6,086 nucleotides of DNA from Bacilli bacterium (GTDB taxonomy: Bacteria; Bacillota_I; Bacilli_A; RFN20; CAG-826), in assembly GCA_016296285.1 (NCBI GenBank), contig JAEDJP010000077.1:1-6086 (forward strand), read 5' to 3'. Made by a program: the position numbers and the translations under genes. Shown one piece after another: positions 1-5,721 of the stretch; position 1 is the stretch's first letter, and each line of letters opens with the position of its first letter. The notes under the pieces are model-generated. The model was given only the letters and a program-made list of their open reading frames with translations, made no database searches and was not told the DNA's origin.

Positions 1-133
1 CAAGATCGGCAATGGCCGGGAAGCCGCGAAGATGTATCTCAAGGAACATCCGGAACTCACCGATTCGCTTGAGGCGAAAATCCGCGCTTCTTTCAGCGAC
101 GAAGGCGTGGTCGAGCCCGAAGCGGCCGAATGA
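1..133 (+). CDS. recA: RecA recombinase, C-terminal end (partial)
   Basis: Only the last 43 codons lie in the window; the 5' part is beyond the left edge, and base 1 is the third base of a codon. The frame reads KIGNGREAAKMYLKEHPEL and ends in an acidic tail (DEGVVEPEAAE) before TGA at 131-133, directly followed by TAA. The pattern (R/K)IGxGRExAKxYLxExPEL is the well-known C-terminal region of RecA, which forms ATP-dependent filaments on single-stranded DNA for homologous recombination and SOS induction. The acidic tail is also typical of RecA. A recA gene a short distance upstream of rny matches gene order in many Bacilli, which supports the assignment. Nothing can be said about the catalytic core, which is outside the window. 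Confidence 0.88.
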   Translation, partial: KIGNGREAAKMYLKEHPELTDSLEAKIRASFSDEGVVEPEAAE

Positions 134-138
134 TAACG

Positions 139-160
139 AAGGCGCATCATGCGCCTTTTT
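139..160 (+). terminator. Intrinsic terminator after recA
   Basis: The arms AAGGCGC (139-145) and GCGCCTT (151-157) are a perfect 7-bp inverted repeat around ATCAT, which can pair by two more bases at most. The U-tract runs from the 3' arm to 160 (TTTTT at 156-160). It starts 5 bases after the recA stop and precedes the pfp Shine-Dalgarno by only about 8 bases, so it should separate recA from pfp or attenuate read-through into it. Confidence 0.8.
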
Positions 161-168
161 CGATAAAT

Positions 169-174
169 AAGGAG
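169..174 (+). promoter_or_regulatory. Ribosome binding site of pfp
   Basis: AAGGAG lies 6 bases before the ATG at 181, a near-ideal Shine-Dalgarno that fixes this start. There is no room for a full -35/-10 promoter between the terminator (ending at 160) and this site. Confidence 0.8.
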
Positions 175-180
175 TAGAAC

Positions 181-1356
181 ATGGGATCCTTGCTCTATCT
201 GCAAAGCGGCGGCCCGACAGCCGTGATCAATTCCTCCCTCAATGGCGTCATCCGTCGTTGCCGTGACCGTGGCATCGAGGTTTACGGTGCGTTTCATGGC
301 ATCGAGGGTCTCATTTCGAACGATCTCGTCCGTTTGACGGATTTGCCGTATAACCGCCTCTGCCTTTTGCGCCAAACCCCTGGGATGGCGCTTGGCACGA
401 GCAGGAAAAGGATCGACAGCGATTTCCCCTTCTGGAAAGAAGTTGAGCAAACCCTCATCGATATCGATTGCGATTATCTCCTCGTCAACGGGGGCAACGA
501 CTCCATGGACACCGCCCAGAAACTCCACGAGCATTTCGCTTCCTGGGGTTTGAAGGTCGTCGGCATCCCCAAGACGATTGACAACGATTTGTTCGGGACG
601 GATTTTTGCCCCGGCTATCCTTCCGCCTGCCGTTATGTCATGAACGCTTTCGCTTCCATCAAAATCGATGGCAGCTCTTATGAAAAAGGCAAAGTGAACC
701 TCGTTGAGATCCAAGGCAGGGAAGCCGGGTGGGTCACTGCTTCGACGGGCCTCCTCAAAGGGAATGCCGCCCCCGATTTGATTCTTTTGCCCGAAATTCC
801 CTTCGATCTCGAGGATTTTTTGAGTCGCATCTCAAAGATTTACGCGGGAAAAGGCAAGGTGTTCGTCGCCTTAAGCGAAGGAATCGAGGTTCCCCATCGC
901 GCTCTTTGCGACGTCGATTCTTTCGGCCATCCCGACAACGAAGGCGTGGCTTACGCGCTTGGTGCCATCGTGCGCGAACGTCTCCACCTTCCCGTCCGGG
1001 CCTCGGTTTTGGGCACGGCTTGCCGTTCCAATCCCTACACCATTTCGAAAGTCGATAGCGATCAAGCCCAGTGGCTCGGGGAAGTCGCGGTCGACGAAGC
1101 TCTCGCCGGGCGAGGCGGCATCATGGTCGGCCTCCGCCGGTCGCAGGAGAAGAGCCTCCATTTCGCCATGGAAACCCATCCTCTTGCCGATTGCGCGAAC
1201 CATGAGCATCTCTTCCCCGCGGAATGGATGAAGGACGGGTTCCCCACGAAGGAATTCGGCGCGTATCTTTTGCCACTCCTTCGCGGAGATATCCCCGTCA
1301 AGACGGACATCAACGGCGTGTTTCTTTCTTGCAACATCGAGAAAGAGCAAAAATAA
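181..1356 (+). CDS. pfp: PPi-type 6-phosphofructokinase
   Basis: A 391-residue cytoplasmic phosphofructokinase-family enzyme that interconverts fructose 6-phosphate and fructose 1,6-bisphosphate in glycolysis. The N-terminal phosphate-binding loop is SGGPTAVINSS (residues 9-19). GGNDSMDT (104-111) has Asp107 where ATP-dependent enzymes such as E. coli PfkA have Gly104. PKTIDND (130-136) has Lys131 where ATP enzymes have Gly, and contains the catalytic Asp134. These Asp and Lys residues are the established marks of pyrophosphate-dependent enzymes, so PPi rather than ATP is the likely phosphoryl donor. QGREAGW (178-184) stands for the sugar-phosphate-binding MGR motif, with Met replaced by Gln. 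Length (about 400 residues) fits the bacterial PPi-PFK group. The gene stands alone between the recA terminator and a 257-base gap. No allosteric or membrane features are evident. Family assignment is firm; PPi use is inferred from two residues. Confidence 0.9.
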   Translation: MGSLLYLQSGGPTAVINSSLNGVIRRCRDRGIEVYGAFHGIEGLISNDLVRLTDLPYNRLCLLRQTPGMALGTSRKRIDSDFPFWKEVEQTLIDIDCDYLLVNGGNDSMDTAQKLHEHFASWGLKVVGIPKTIDNDLFGTDFCPGYPSACRYVMNAFASIKIDGSSYEKGKVNLVEIQGREAGWVTASTGLLKGNAAPDLILLPEIPFDLEDFLSRISKIYAGKGKVFVALSEGIEVPHRALCDVDSFGHPDNEGVAYALGAIVRERLHLPVRASVLGTACRSNPYTISKVDSDQAQWLGEVAVDEALAGRGGIMVGLRRSQEKSLHFAMETHPLADCANHEHLFPAEWMKDGFPTKEFGAYLLPLLRGDIPVKTDINGVFLSCNIEKEQK

Positions 1357-1405
1357 AAAAGAAGGAAAGTTTTTCTCAAATTCGAATACACGCCCCCCTT
1401 CTTTT
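1357..1405 (+). terminator. Possible weak terminator after pfp
   Basis: AAAAGAAGG (1357-1365) and CCTTCTTTT (1397-1405) form a perfect 9-bp inverted repeat just after the pfp stop, and the 3' arm ends in four T. The 31-base loop and the low GC content of the stem make it a poor intrinsic terminator, so it is only a candidate. Confidence 0.25.
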
Positions 1406-1507
1406 CGGTTTCTTCTCGCGTGAGCGTGAAATTCGTCTATCGCTTTGCGGGAAACCTTGGTAAAATTTGGTGTACTCGAAGAGTGCCTTCCCCAATCAAA
1501 ACGGTCG

Positions 1508-1519
1508 TATAAATATACT
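1508..1519 (+). promoter_or_regulatory. Candidate -10 region for the rny operon
   Basis: TATAAA (1508-1513) followed directly by TATACT (1514-1519) are the best matches to a sigma-A -10 hexamer in the gap, about 95-105 bases before the rny start. No TTGACA-like -35 is found at 16-18 bases from either, so the call rests on position and AT content alone. Confidence 0.25.
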
Positions 1520-1554
1520 TAGGGGCACCTTTTTAAGGCGTTCCCTGATACCTT

Positions 1555-1564
1555 AACTGCAGTT
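1555..1564 (+). repeat. 10-base palindrome in the rny leader
   Basis: AACTGCAGTT is a perfect 10-base palindrome about 50 bases before the rny start. Its inner CTGC can alternatively pair with GCAG at 1573-1576. It could be a small operator half or chance; no second copy was seen in the window. Confidence 0.3.
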
Positions 1565-1600
1565 TTCTTTGGGCAGAGATTGCTCTCTTTGAGCCTATTC

Positions 1601-1606
1601 AAGGAG
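1601..1606 (+). promoter_or_regulatory. Ribosome binding site of rny
   Basis: AAGGAG sits 7 bases before the ATG at 1614 and decides the start, placing the hydrophobic anchor right at the N-terminus as expected for RNase Y. Confidence 0.85.
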
Positions 1607-1613
1607 TTAACTC

Positions 1614-3185
1614 ATGCCACCAGTAGAATTCGGAGTTGCCATTGGCATCGCCGCGGCTGCCCTCGTCGTCGGCGCCGGCATCACTTTCCTCATCCTTTTC
1701 CTCATTGGGAAAAACAAGAAGACTTCCGCGAACCGTAAGGCGGAAGGCATTTTGCGCGACGCCAAGGACAAGGCGGATCGCATCGTGAAGAACGCTCAGC
1801 TCGATGCCAAGCAGTCGATGTTCGAAGCCAAGCAGCAAAACGAGAACGACGCCCGCCAACGCAAGGCGGAAATCGCCGCCGAGCAGCAGAAGCTCGATCT
1901 CCGCATCGCCGCTTTCGACGAGCGCGAGAACCAGTTGCTGCGCCGCACCGAGGCCCTCGAGGCGAAGAGCCAATCCCTCGACGCCCAGATCGAGAGCAAC
2001 AAGCGCCGCAAAGAAGAACTCGACACCAAGGTCGACGAGATCATCAAGGAACTCGAGAAGGTTTCCGGGATGTCCGTCCAGGAGGCCCATGACGAGATCA
2101 TGGCCCGCGTCGAGAACAAAATGGCGATGGAAATCAGCGCCTACATCAAAAACGCGGAAGACGAAGCCCGCGACACCGCCCAAGCCAAGGCCGTCGACTT
2201 GCTCGTCTCCGCTTGCCAACGTTATGCCCAAGACGTCGTCACCGAGCGCACCGTTTCGGTCGTCGCCTTGCCTAGCGACGAGATGAAAGGCCGCATCATC
2301 GGCCGCGAAGGGCGCAACATCCGCGTCTTGGAACAGCAGCTCGGGGTCGATCTCGTCATCGACGATACCCCGGAAGCCATCACGGTCAGTTGCTTTGACC
2401 CGATCCGCCGCGAAATCGCCCGCCGCTCCCTCGAAATCCTCGTCAAGGACGGCCGCATTCAGCCGGGCCGCATCGAGGACGTCGTCGCCAAGGTCAAGAA
2501 AGAGGTGGAAGAATCCTGCGCCAAATACGGCCAGGAAGCTTGCTTCAAGCTCGGCCTTCCCCGCATCAACCGCGAGCTTCTTTCCTATATCGGCCGTCTC
2601 CATTACCGCACTTCCTATGGCCAGAACGCGTTGACCCACTCGATGGAAGTCGCCTATCTTGCCGGCATCATGGCCGGGGAACTCGGCCTCGACACCAACC
2701 TCGCCCGTCGCGCCGGCTTGCTCCACGATATCGGCAAAGCCGTCGACTTCGAACAGGAAGGGACCCACGTCCAGCTCGGCTATGAGCTCGCGAAGAAATA
2801 CGGCGAGCCCGAGGTCGTCCTCAACGCGATCCAAAGCCACCATGGCGATGTGCCCGCCAAGTTTGTCATCTCCTATCTCGTCGCCGCCGGGGATACCCTT
2901 TCCGCCGCTCGTCCGGGCGCCCGCAGCGAAACCCTCGAGACCTATGTCAAGCGCATCGAGGCCCTCGAGACGATCGCCAAGAAGTACGATGGCGTCTCTC
3001 AGGCTTACGCGATGCAGTCCGGACGCGAGATCCGCGTCATGGTCATCCCGGAGAAAGTGAGCGATGCCGAAGCCGTCAAGATGGCTCAGGACATCCGCAC
3101 GGAAATCGAAAACGGCGTCACCTACCCGGGCCAAATCAAAGTCTCGGTCATCCGCGAATACCGCGCGATCGAAACCGCGAAATAA
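1614..3185 (+). CDS. rny: Ribonuclease Y
   Basis: A membrane-anchored endoribonuclease of 523 residues (B. subtilis RNase Y has 520) that initiates mRNA turnover and processing in Firmicutes. Order of parts: a single N-terminal membrane segment (about residues 6-32) followed by a basic patch (KNKK); a long charged, Gln/Lys/Glu-rich coiled coil (about 36-200); a KH RNA-binding domain with the motif GRIIGREGRNIR (226-237, GxxG at 230-233); and an HD domain with THSMEVA (341-347), the metal-binding His-Asp pair in LLHDIGK (369-375), and SHHGD (408-412). All expected catalytic residues appear intact. It heads a tight cluster with ymdB, the usual partner gene. The good Shine-Dalgarno and the 257-base gap upstream suggest that transcription of the cluster starts here. 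The downstream MiaB carries a domain related to YmcA, a known modulator of RNase Y in Bacillus. Confidence 0.97.
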   Translation: MPPVEFGVAIGIAAAALVVGAGITFLILFLIGKNKKTSANRKAEGILRDAKDKADRIVKNAQLDAKQSMFEAKQQNENDARQRKAEIAAEQQKLDLRIAAFDERENQLLRRTEALEAKSQSLDAQIESNKRRKEELDTKVDEIIKELEKVSGMSVQEAHDEIMARVENKMAMEISAYIKNAEDEARDTAQAKAVDLLVSACQRYAQDVVTERTVSVVALPSDEMKGRIIGREGRNIRVLEQQLGVDLVIDDTPEAITVSCFDPIRREIARRSLEILVKDGRIQPGRIEDVVAKVKKEVEESCAKYGQEACFKLGLPRINRELLSYIGRLHYRTSYGQNALTHSMEVAYLAGIMAGELGLDTNLARRAGLLHDIGKAVDFEQEGTHVQLGYELAKKYGEPEVVLNAIQSHHGDVPAKFVISYLVAAGDTLSAARPGARSETLETYVKRIEALETIAKKYDGVSQAYAMQSGREIRVMVIPEKVSDAEAVKMAQDIRTEIENGVTYPGQIKVSVIREYRAIETAK

Positions 3186-3188
3186 GCG

Positions 3189-3992
3189 ATGAGAATCCTC
3201 TTTTTCGGCGATGTCGTCGGCGAAATCGGGCTTCATGCCATCGAAGAAGCCCTGCCTTCCCTTCGGAAGAAGCTTTCCGCCGACTTCGTCATCGTGAACG
3301 GGGAGAACACCTGCAAGGGCAGCGGCCTCACGCACCGCGAATACAAAGCCTTCTTGGATGCCGGGGTCGATTGCATCACTCTCGGGAACCATTTCCGCGG
3401 ACGCGATCAAATCGACGATTACATCGACCGCGCGGATTCCCTGATCCGCCCCCTGAACCTCCGTTCTTACGTCTATGGTTCCGGGACGGCGGTCTATGAG
3501 GTCGGCGGGGTCGAGATCCAAGTCACGAACCTCCTTGGCCAAGCGTTCATGAAGGTCGATGTCGATGACCCCTATTCCTCTTTCGAGGACATCTTGGAAG
3601 ACGCCGCCCCCATCCACATCGTGGATTTCCACGCGGATTCCACGTCCGAGAAGAAAATGTTCTTCGAGAAATTCAAAGGCCGTTGCAGCGCGGTCATCGG
3701 AACGCATACGCACGTCCAAACCGCGGATGAGACGATTCGCGATGGGACGGGCTTCCTCACCGATGCCGGCTATTGCGGCATGAAAGACGGCATCATCGGT
3801 TATGAGCCCTCTTCCGTCATCCGCGCCCTCATCGACAAAGAGCCCGGCCGCTTCCAAATCGCATGCGACGGCCCGACCGAACTCGATTTCGTCCTCATCG
3901 ACGTCGACGAAAACACCGGGGCATGCAAGGCCATCGAGCCCGTGCGCCTCGTCGAAGGAAAGGAGATCTGCCATGTCACGCACCATCTATAA
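3189..3992 (+). CDS. ymdB: YmdB-type metallophosphoesterase
   Basis: A 267-residue protein of the TIGR00282/YmdB family (264 residues in B. subtilis), a dinuclear-metal phosphoesterase. The B. subtilis protein is known as a 2',3'-cyclic nucleotide phosphodiesterase affecting biofilm and motility decisions; that role here is inferred. The expected metal ligands are all present: Asp8 (FFGDVVG), Glu39-Asn40 (NGEN), Asn67-His68 (GNH), His148 (DFHAD), His173 and His175 (GTHTHVQTAD). The loop after GNH reads FRGRD instead of the TWD seen in B. subtilis, a local departure next to the active site. The ATG is 3 bases after the rny stop with no clear Shine-Dalgarno (the preceding bases are GAAATAAGCG), so translation probably depends on ribosomes finishing rny. 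Its last 20 bases overlap the miaB start in another frame, and the miaB ribosome binding site lies within its coding sequence. Confidence 0.95.
   Translation: MRILFFGDVVGEIGLHAIEEALPSLRKKLSADFVIVNGENTCKGSGLTHREYKAFLDAGVDCITLGNHFRGRDQIDDYIDRADSLIRPLNLRSYVYGSGTAVYEVGGVEIQVTNLLGQAFMKVDVDDPYSSFEDILEDAAPIHIVDFHADSTSEKKMFFEKFKGRCSAVIGTHTHVQTADETIRDGTGFLTDAGYCGMKDGIIGYEPSSVIRALIDKEPGRFQIACDGPTELDFVLIDVDENTGACKAIEPVRLVEGKEICHVTHHL
3961..3965 (+). promoter_or_regulatory. Ribosome binding site of miaB, inside ymdB
   Basis: AGGAG (part of AAAGGAGA) lies 7 bases before the ATG at 3973. It selects this start over the open frame that continues upstream to 3802, whose Ser/Pro-rich translation is an out-of-frame reading of ymdB. 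Confidence 0.8.
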
Positions 3993-5721
3993 GTCTTTGC
4001 CGGATCTCGCCCTCGCGAGAACGAAACGCGACGACGGCAAGACCATTCGCGAACCGCTTGTCGTGCCCGACATCGTGAAGGAATTCGGGGAAGGGCGGAA
4101 GTTTTTCATCAAGACCTTCGGCTGCCAAGGCAACGTCCGCGACGAGGAAATCCTCGCGGGCTATCTCGAGGCTGCCGGCATGGTCCGCACCGAAAACGAG
4201 GAAGAAGCGGGGCTTGCCCTCATCAACACCTGCGCCGTGCGCGAGAACGCGGAAGAAAAGGTCTATGGGGAAATCGGCAAATTCAAGGCCAATCGCAAGA
4301 AAGACCCCACGTTCTTTCTCGGCGTCTGCGGATGCATGATGCAAGAAGAGGGGGTCGCGAAGAAAATCAAAGCCTCCTATCCTTACGTAAACCTCATCTT
4401 CGGGACGCATAACATCCCGAATCTTTTGAATCTGATCGGGGAATCTTTAGCTCGCAAGAAAGACCTCGTCGACGTCATTTCCTTCCCTGGGGACATCGTC
4501 GAGAACCTGCCTTCCACGCGCCTTGATTCCTACAAGGCTTTCGTGAACATCACGTATGGCTGCGACAAGTTCTGCACGTATTGCATCGTTCCCTATACCA
4601 GGGGCAGGGAGAGAAGCCGCGCGAAAGAAGATGTTCTGAAAGAATGCAAATCCCTCGTCGAAGAGGGTTATCAGGAGATCACGTTGCTCGGACAAAACGT
4701 CAATAGCTATGGCAAGGATTTCCATGACGGCACGTCTTTTGCGACGATTTTGCGGGAAGTCGCCGCTCTTGGCATCCCGCGTCTCCGTTTCATGACCAGC
4801 CACCCTTGGGATTTCACGGACGAGATGATCGACGTGATCGCGGCGACCCCGAACATCATGCCTTGCATCCACCTCCCCGTTCAAAGCGGGTCCACCTCGA
4901 TGCTTCGCCTCATGGGGCGGCGTTACACGAGGGAAAGCTATCTCGAGCTCGTCAAGAAGATCCGGACCAAGATCCCGGGCTGCGCCATCACGACCGACAT
5001 CATCGTCGGGTTCCCAAACGAAACGGAAGAGCAATTCGAAGACACCCTTTCCCTTTGCGAAGAAGTCCAATACGACGCCGCGTTCACCTTCATCTATTCC
5101 CCGCGCAAGGGCACCCCTGCCGCGAAGATGGAAGACAACGTCTCCGACGCGACCAAGCATGAGCGTTTCGACCGCCTCCTCAAAGTCGTGGAGGCCGGCG
5201 TCATGTCCCATAGCCAGGCGATGCTCGGACATGTCTATGACGTCTTGGTCGATGGCCCGTCCAAGAAAGACGAGGCCGTTCTTTCCGGTTACACCGAGAC
5301 GGGCAAACTCGTCAATTTCCCCGGCCCGAAATATTTGAAGGGATGCATCGTTCCGGTTCGCATCGTCGAGGACCATGCCTTCTCCATGATCGGCGCCCTC
5401 GTCGAGGATCCCGTCCTATCCCTTGCTCGGCGCGCGGGCAAGGCTTTGGAGAACGAGCCGGTCGCGAAAACCTATCTCGCCGCGAAGAAAGCCTTCGAGG
5501 AATCCAAGGTCGTTTCCTCTCTCCGCGCCGAGGTCGAGAAAGCCCAAAAAGAAGTCGCGCGCCTTTCCGCCGTGGGGGACGATGTTGCCTTCGCGAAAGC
5601 CAAAAAAGCATACCGTTCCTCGATGGATGCCTATCGGAATGACCCCGTCGTCCAGAATTACGAAGCATCGAAAGAAGAGATGGAGGCGCTCCTCCAAGAG
5701 GCGGCGGATATCCTCCGATGA
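3973..5721 (+). CDS. miaB: tRNA methylthiotransferase MiaB fused to a YmcA-like domain
   Basis: A 582-residue radical-SAM enzyme that converts i6A37 of tRNA to ms2i6A37. After an N-terminal extension of about 40 residues, as in Bacillus MiaB, comes the UPF0004 domain with cluster-binding Cys51 (FGCQGN), Cys87 (NTCAVREN) and Cys121 (CGCMMQ). The radical-SAM domain follows with Cys197, Cys201 and Cys204 (GCDKFCTYC), then YTRGRERSR, TLLGQNVNSYG, HLPVQSGS and TTDIIVGFPNE. The TRAM RNA-binding domain is about 415-476 (AGYTE-like SGYTETGKLVNF). The first motif is GCQGN rather than the usual GCQMN. B. subtilis MiaB is about 509 residues and ends after TRAM; this one continues for about 105 residues that resemble YmcA (see the separate entry). 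One uninterrupted frame spans both parts. The gene overlaps ymdB by 20 bases and miaA by 4, placing it with the enzyme that makes its substrate. Function of the MiaB part is firm; activity of the fusion is inferred. Confidence 0.95.
   Translation: MSRTIYKSLPDLALARTKRDDGKTIREPLVVPDIVKEFGEGRKFFIKTFGCQGNVRDEEILAGYLEAAGMVRTENEEEAGLALINTCAVRENAEEKVYGEIGKFKANRKKDPTFFLGVCGCMMQEEGVAKKIKASYPYVNLIFGTHNIPNLLNLIGESLARKKDLVDVISFPGDIVENLPSTRLDSYKAFVNITYGCDKFCTYCIVPYTRGRERSRAKEDVLKECKSLVEEGYQEITLLGQNVNSYGKDFHDGTSFATILREVAALGIPRLRFMTSHPWDFTDEMIDVIAATPNIMPCIHLPVQSGSTSMLRLMGRRYTRESYLELVKKIRTKIPGCAITTDIIVGFPNETEEQFEDTLSLCEEVQYDAAFTFIYSPRKGTPAAKMEDNVSDATKHERFDRLLKVVEAGVMSHSQAMLGHVYDVLVDGPSKKDEAVLSGYTETGKLVNFPGPKYLKGCIVPVRIVEDHAFSMIGALVEDPVLSLARRAGKALENEPVAKTYLAAKKAFEESKVVSSLRAEVEKAQKEVARLSAVGDDVAFAKAKKAYRSSMDAYRNDPVVQNYEASKEEMEALLQEAADILR
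5401..5718 (+). other. YmcA/YlbF-like domain at the MiaB C-terminus
   Basis: Residues about 477-582 of MiaB. The segment is all-helical by composition, very rich in Ala, Lys and Glu, and has no cysteine. It follows the pattern of the Com_YlbF family: an opening helix (VEDPVLSLARRAGKAL), then ENEPVAKTYLAAKKAFEES, a middle helix (EVEKAQKEVARL) and a closing part NDPVVQNYEASKEEMEALL. By recall, B. subtilis YmcA shows the same order and spacing, including a start like KKDIVQQARNLAKMI, a motif like EIPVIQEFRDSQMEVNDLL, and a similar last helix. Free YmcA (RicA) forms a complex with YlbF and YaaT that influences RNase Y processing, competence, biofilm and sporulation, and it has a C-terminal tail with cysteine; this version stops at the end of the last helix. 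A generic coiled-coil extension is the main alternative. Confidence 0.78.

Larger units (their letters stand above)
1357..1613 (+). other. Gene-free region between pfp and rny
   Basis: This 257-base gap has no credible gene on either strand and is visibly richer in A and T than the flanking coding DNA. It should contain the end of the pfp transcript and the promoter and leader of the rny operon. It holds a weak pfp terminator candidate, TATA-like hexamers around 1508-1519, a stem GTGCC (1483-1487) with GGCAC (1524-1528), a small CCTT/AAGG hairpin (1528-1538) and a 10-base palindrome (1555-1564). I do not recognise a known riboswitch, T-box or tRNA in it. Confidence 0.6.

Noticed and set aside
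604..624. An empty placeholder entry appears in the findings list at these coordinates, inside pfp.
   Set aside because: There is no observation there; the stretch is ordinary pfp coding sequence just after the PKTIDND motif, and the entry should be ignored.
871..1350. Open frames on the - strand within pfp and the gap after it.
   Set aside because: They are antisense to a clear phosphofructokinase, have no matching motifs and no convincing ribosome binding site.
3802..3972. In-frame upstream extension of miaB by 57 codons.
   Set aside because: The Ser/Pro/Arg-rich translation is an out-of-frame reading of ymdB, and a good Shine-Dalgarno precedes the ATG at 3973.
1599..3986. A very long open frame on the - strand (about 795 codons) antisense to rny and ymdB.
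   Set aside because: Its translation is rich in Asp, Gly, Leu and Ala without recognisable domains. It exists because the sense genes avoid the codons whose complements are stops (TTA, CTA, TCA). Both sense genes are unmistakable.
4447..5376. Long - strand open frame antisense to miaB.
   Set aside because: It is a shadow of the miaB codon pattern, with low-complexity translation and no domain.
5386..5721. Separate translation of the YmcA-like part from an internal ATG at 5386.
   Set aside because: No Shine-Dalgarno lies at suitable spacing (the nearest AGG is about 14 bases away), and the frame continues smoothly from the TRAM domain. Internal initiation cannot be fully excluded.
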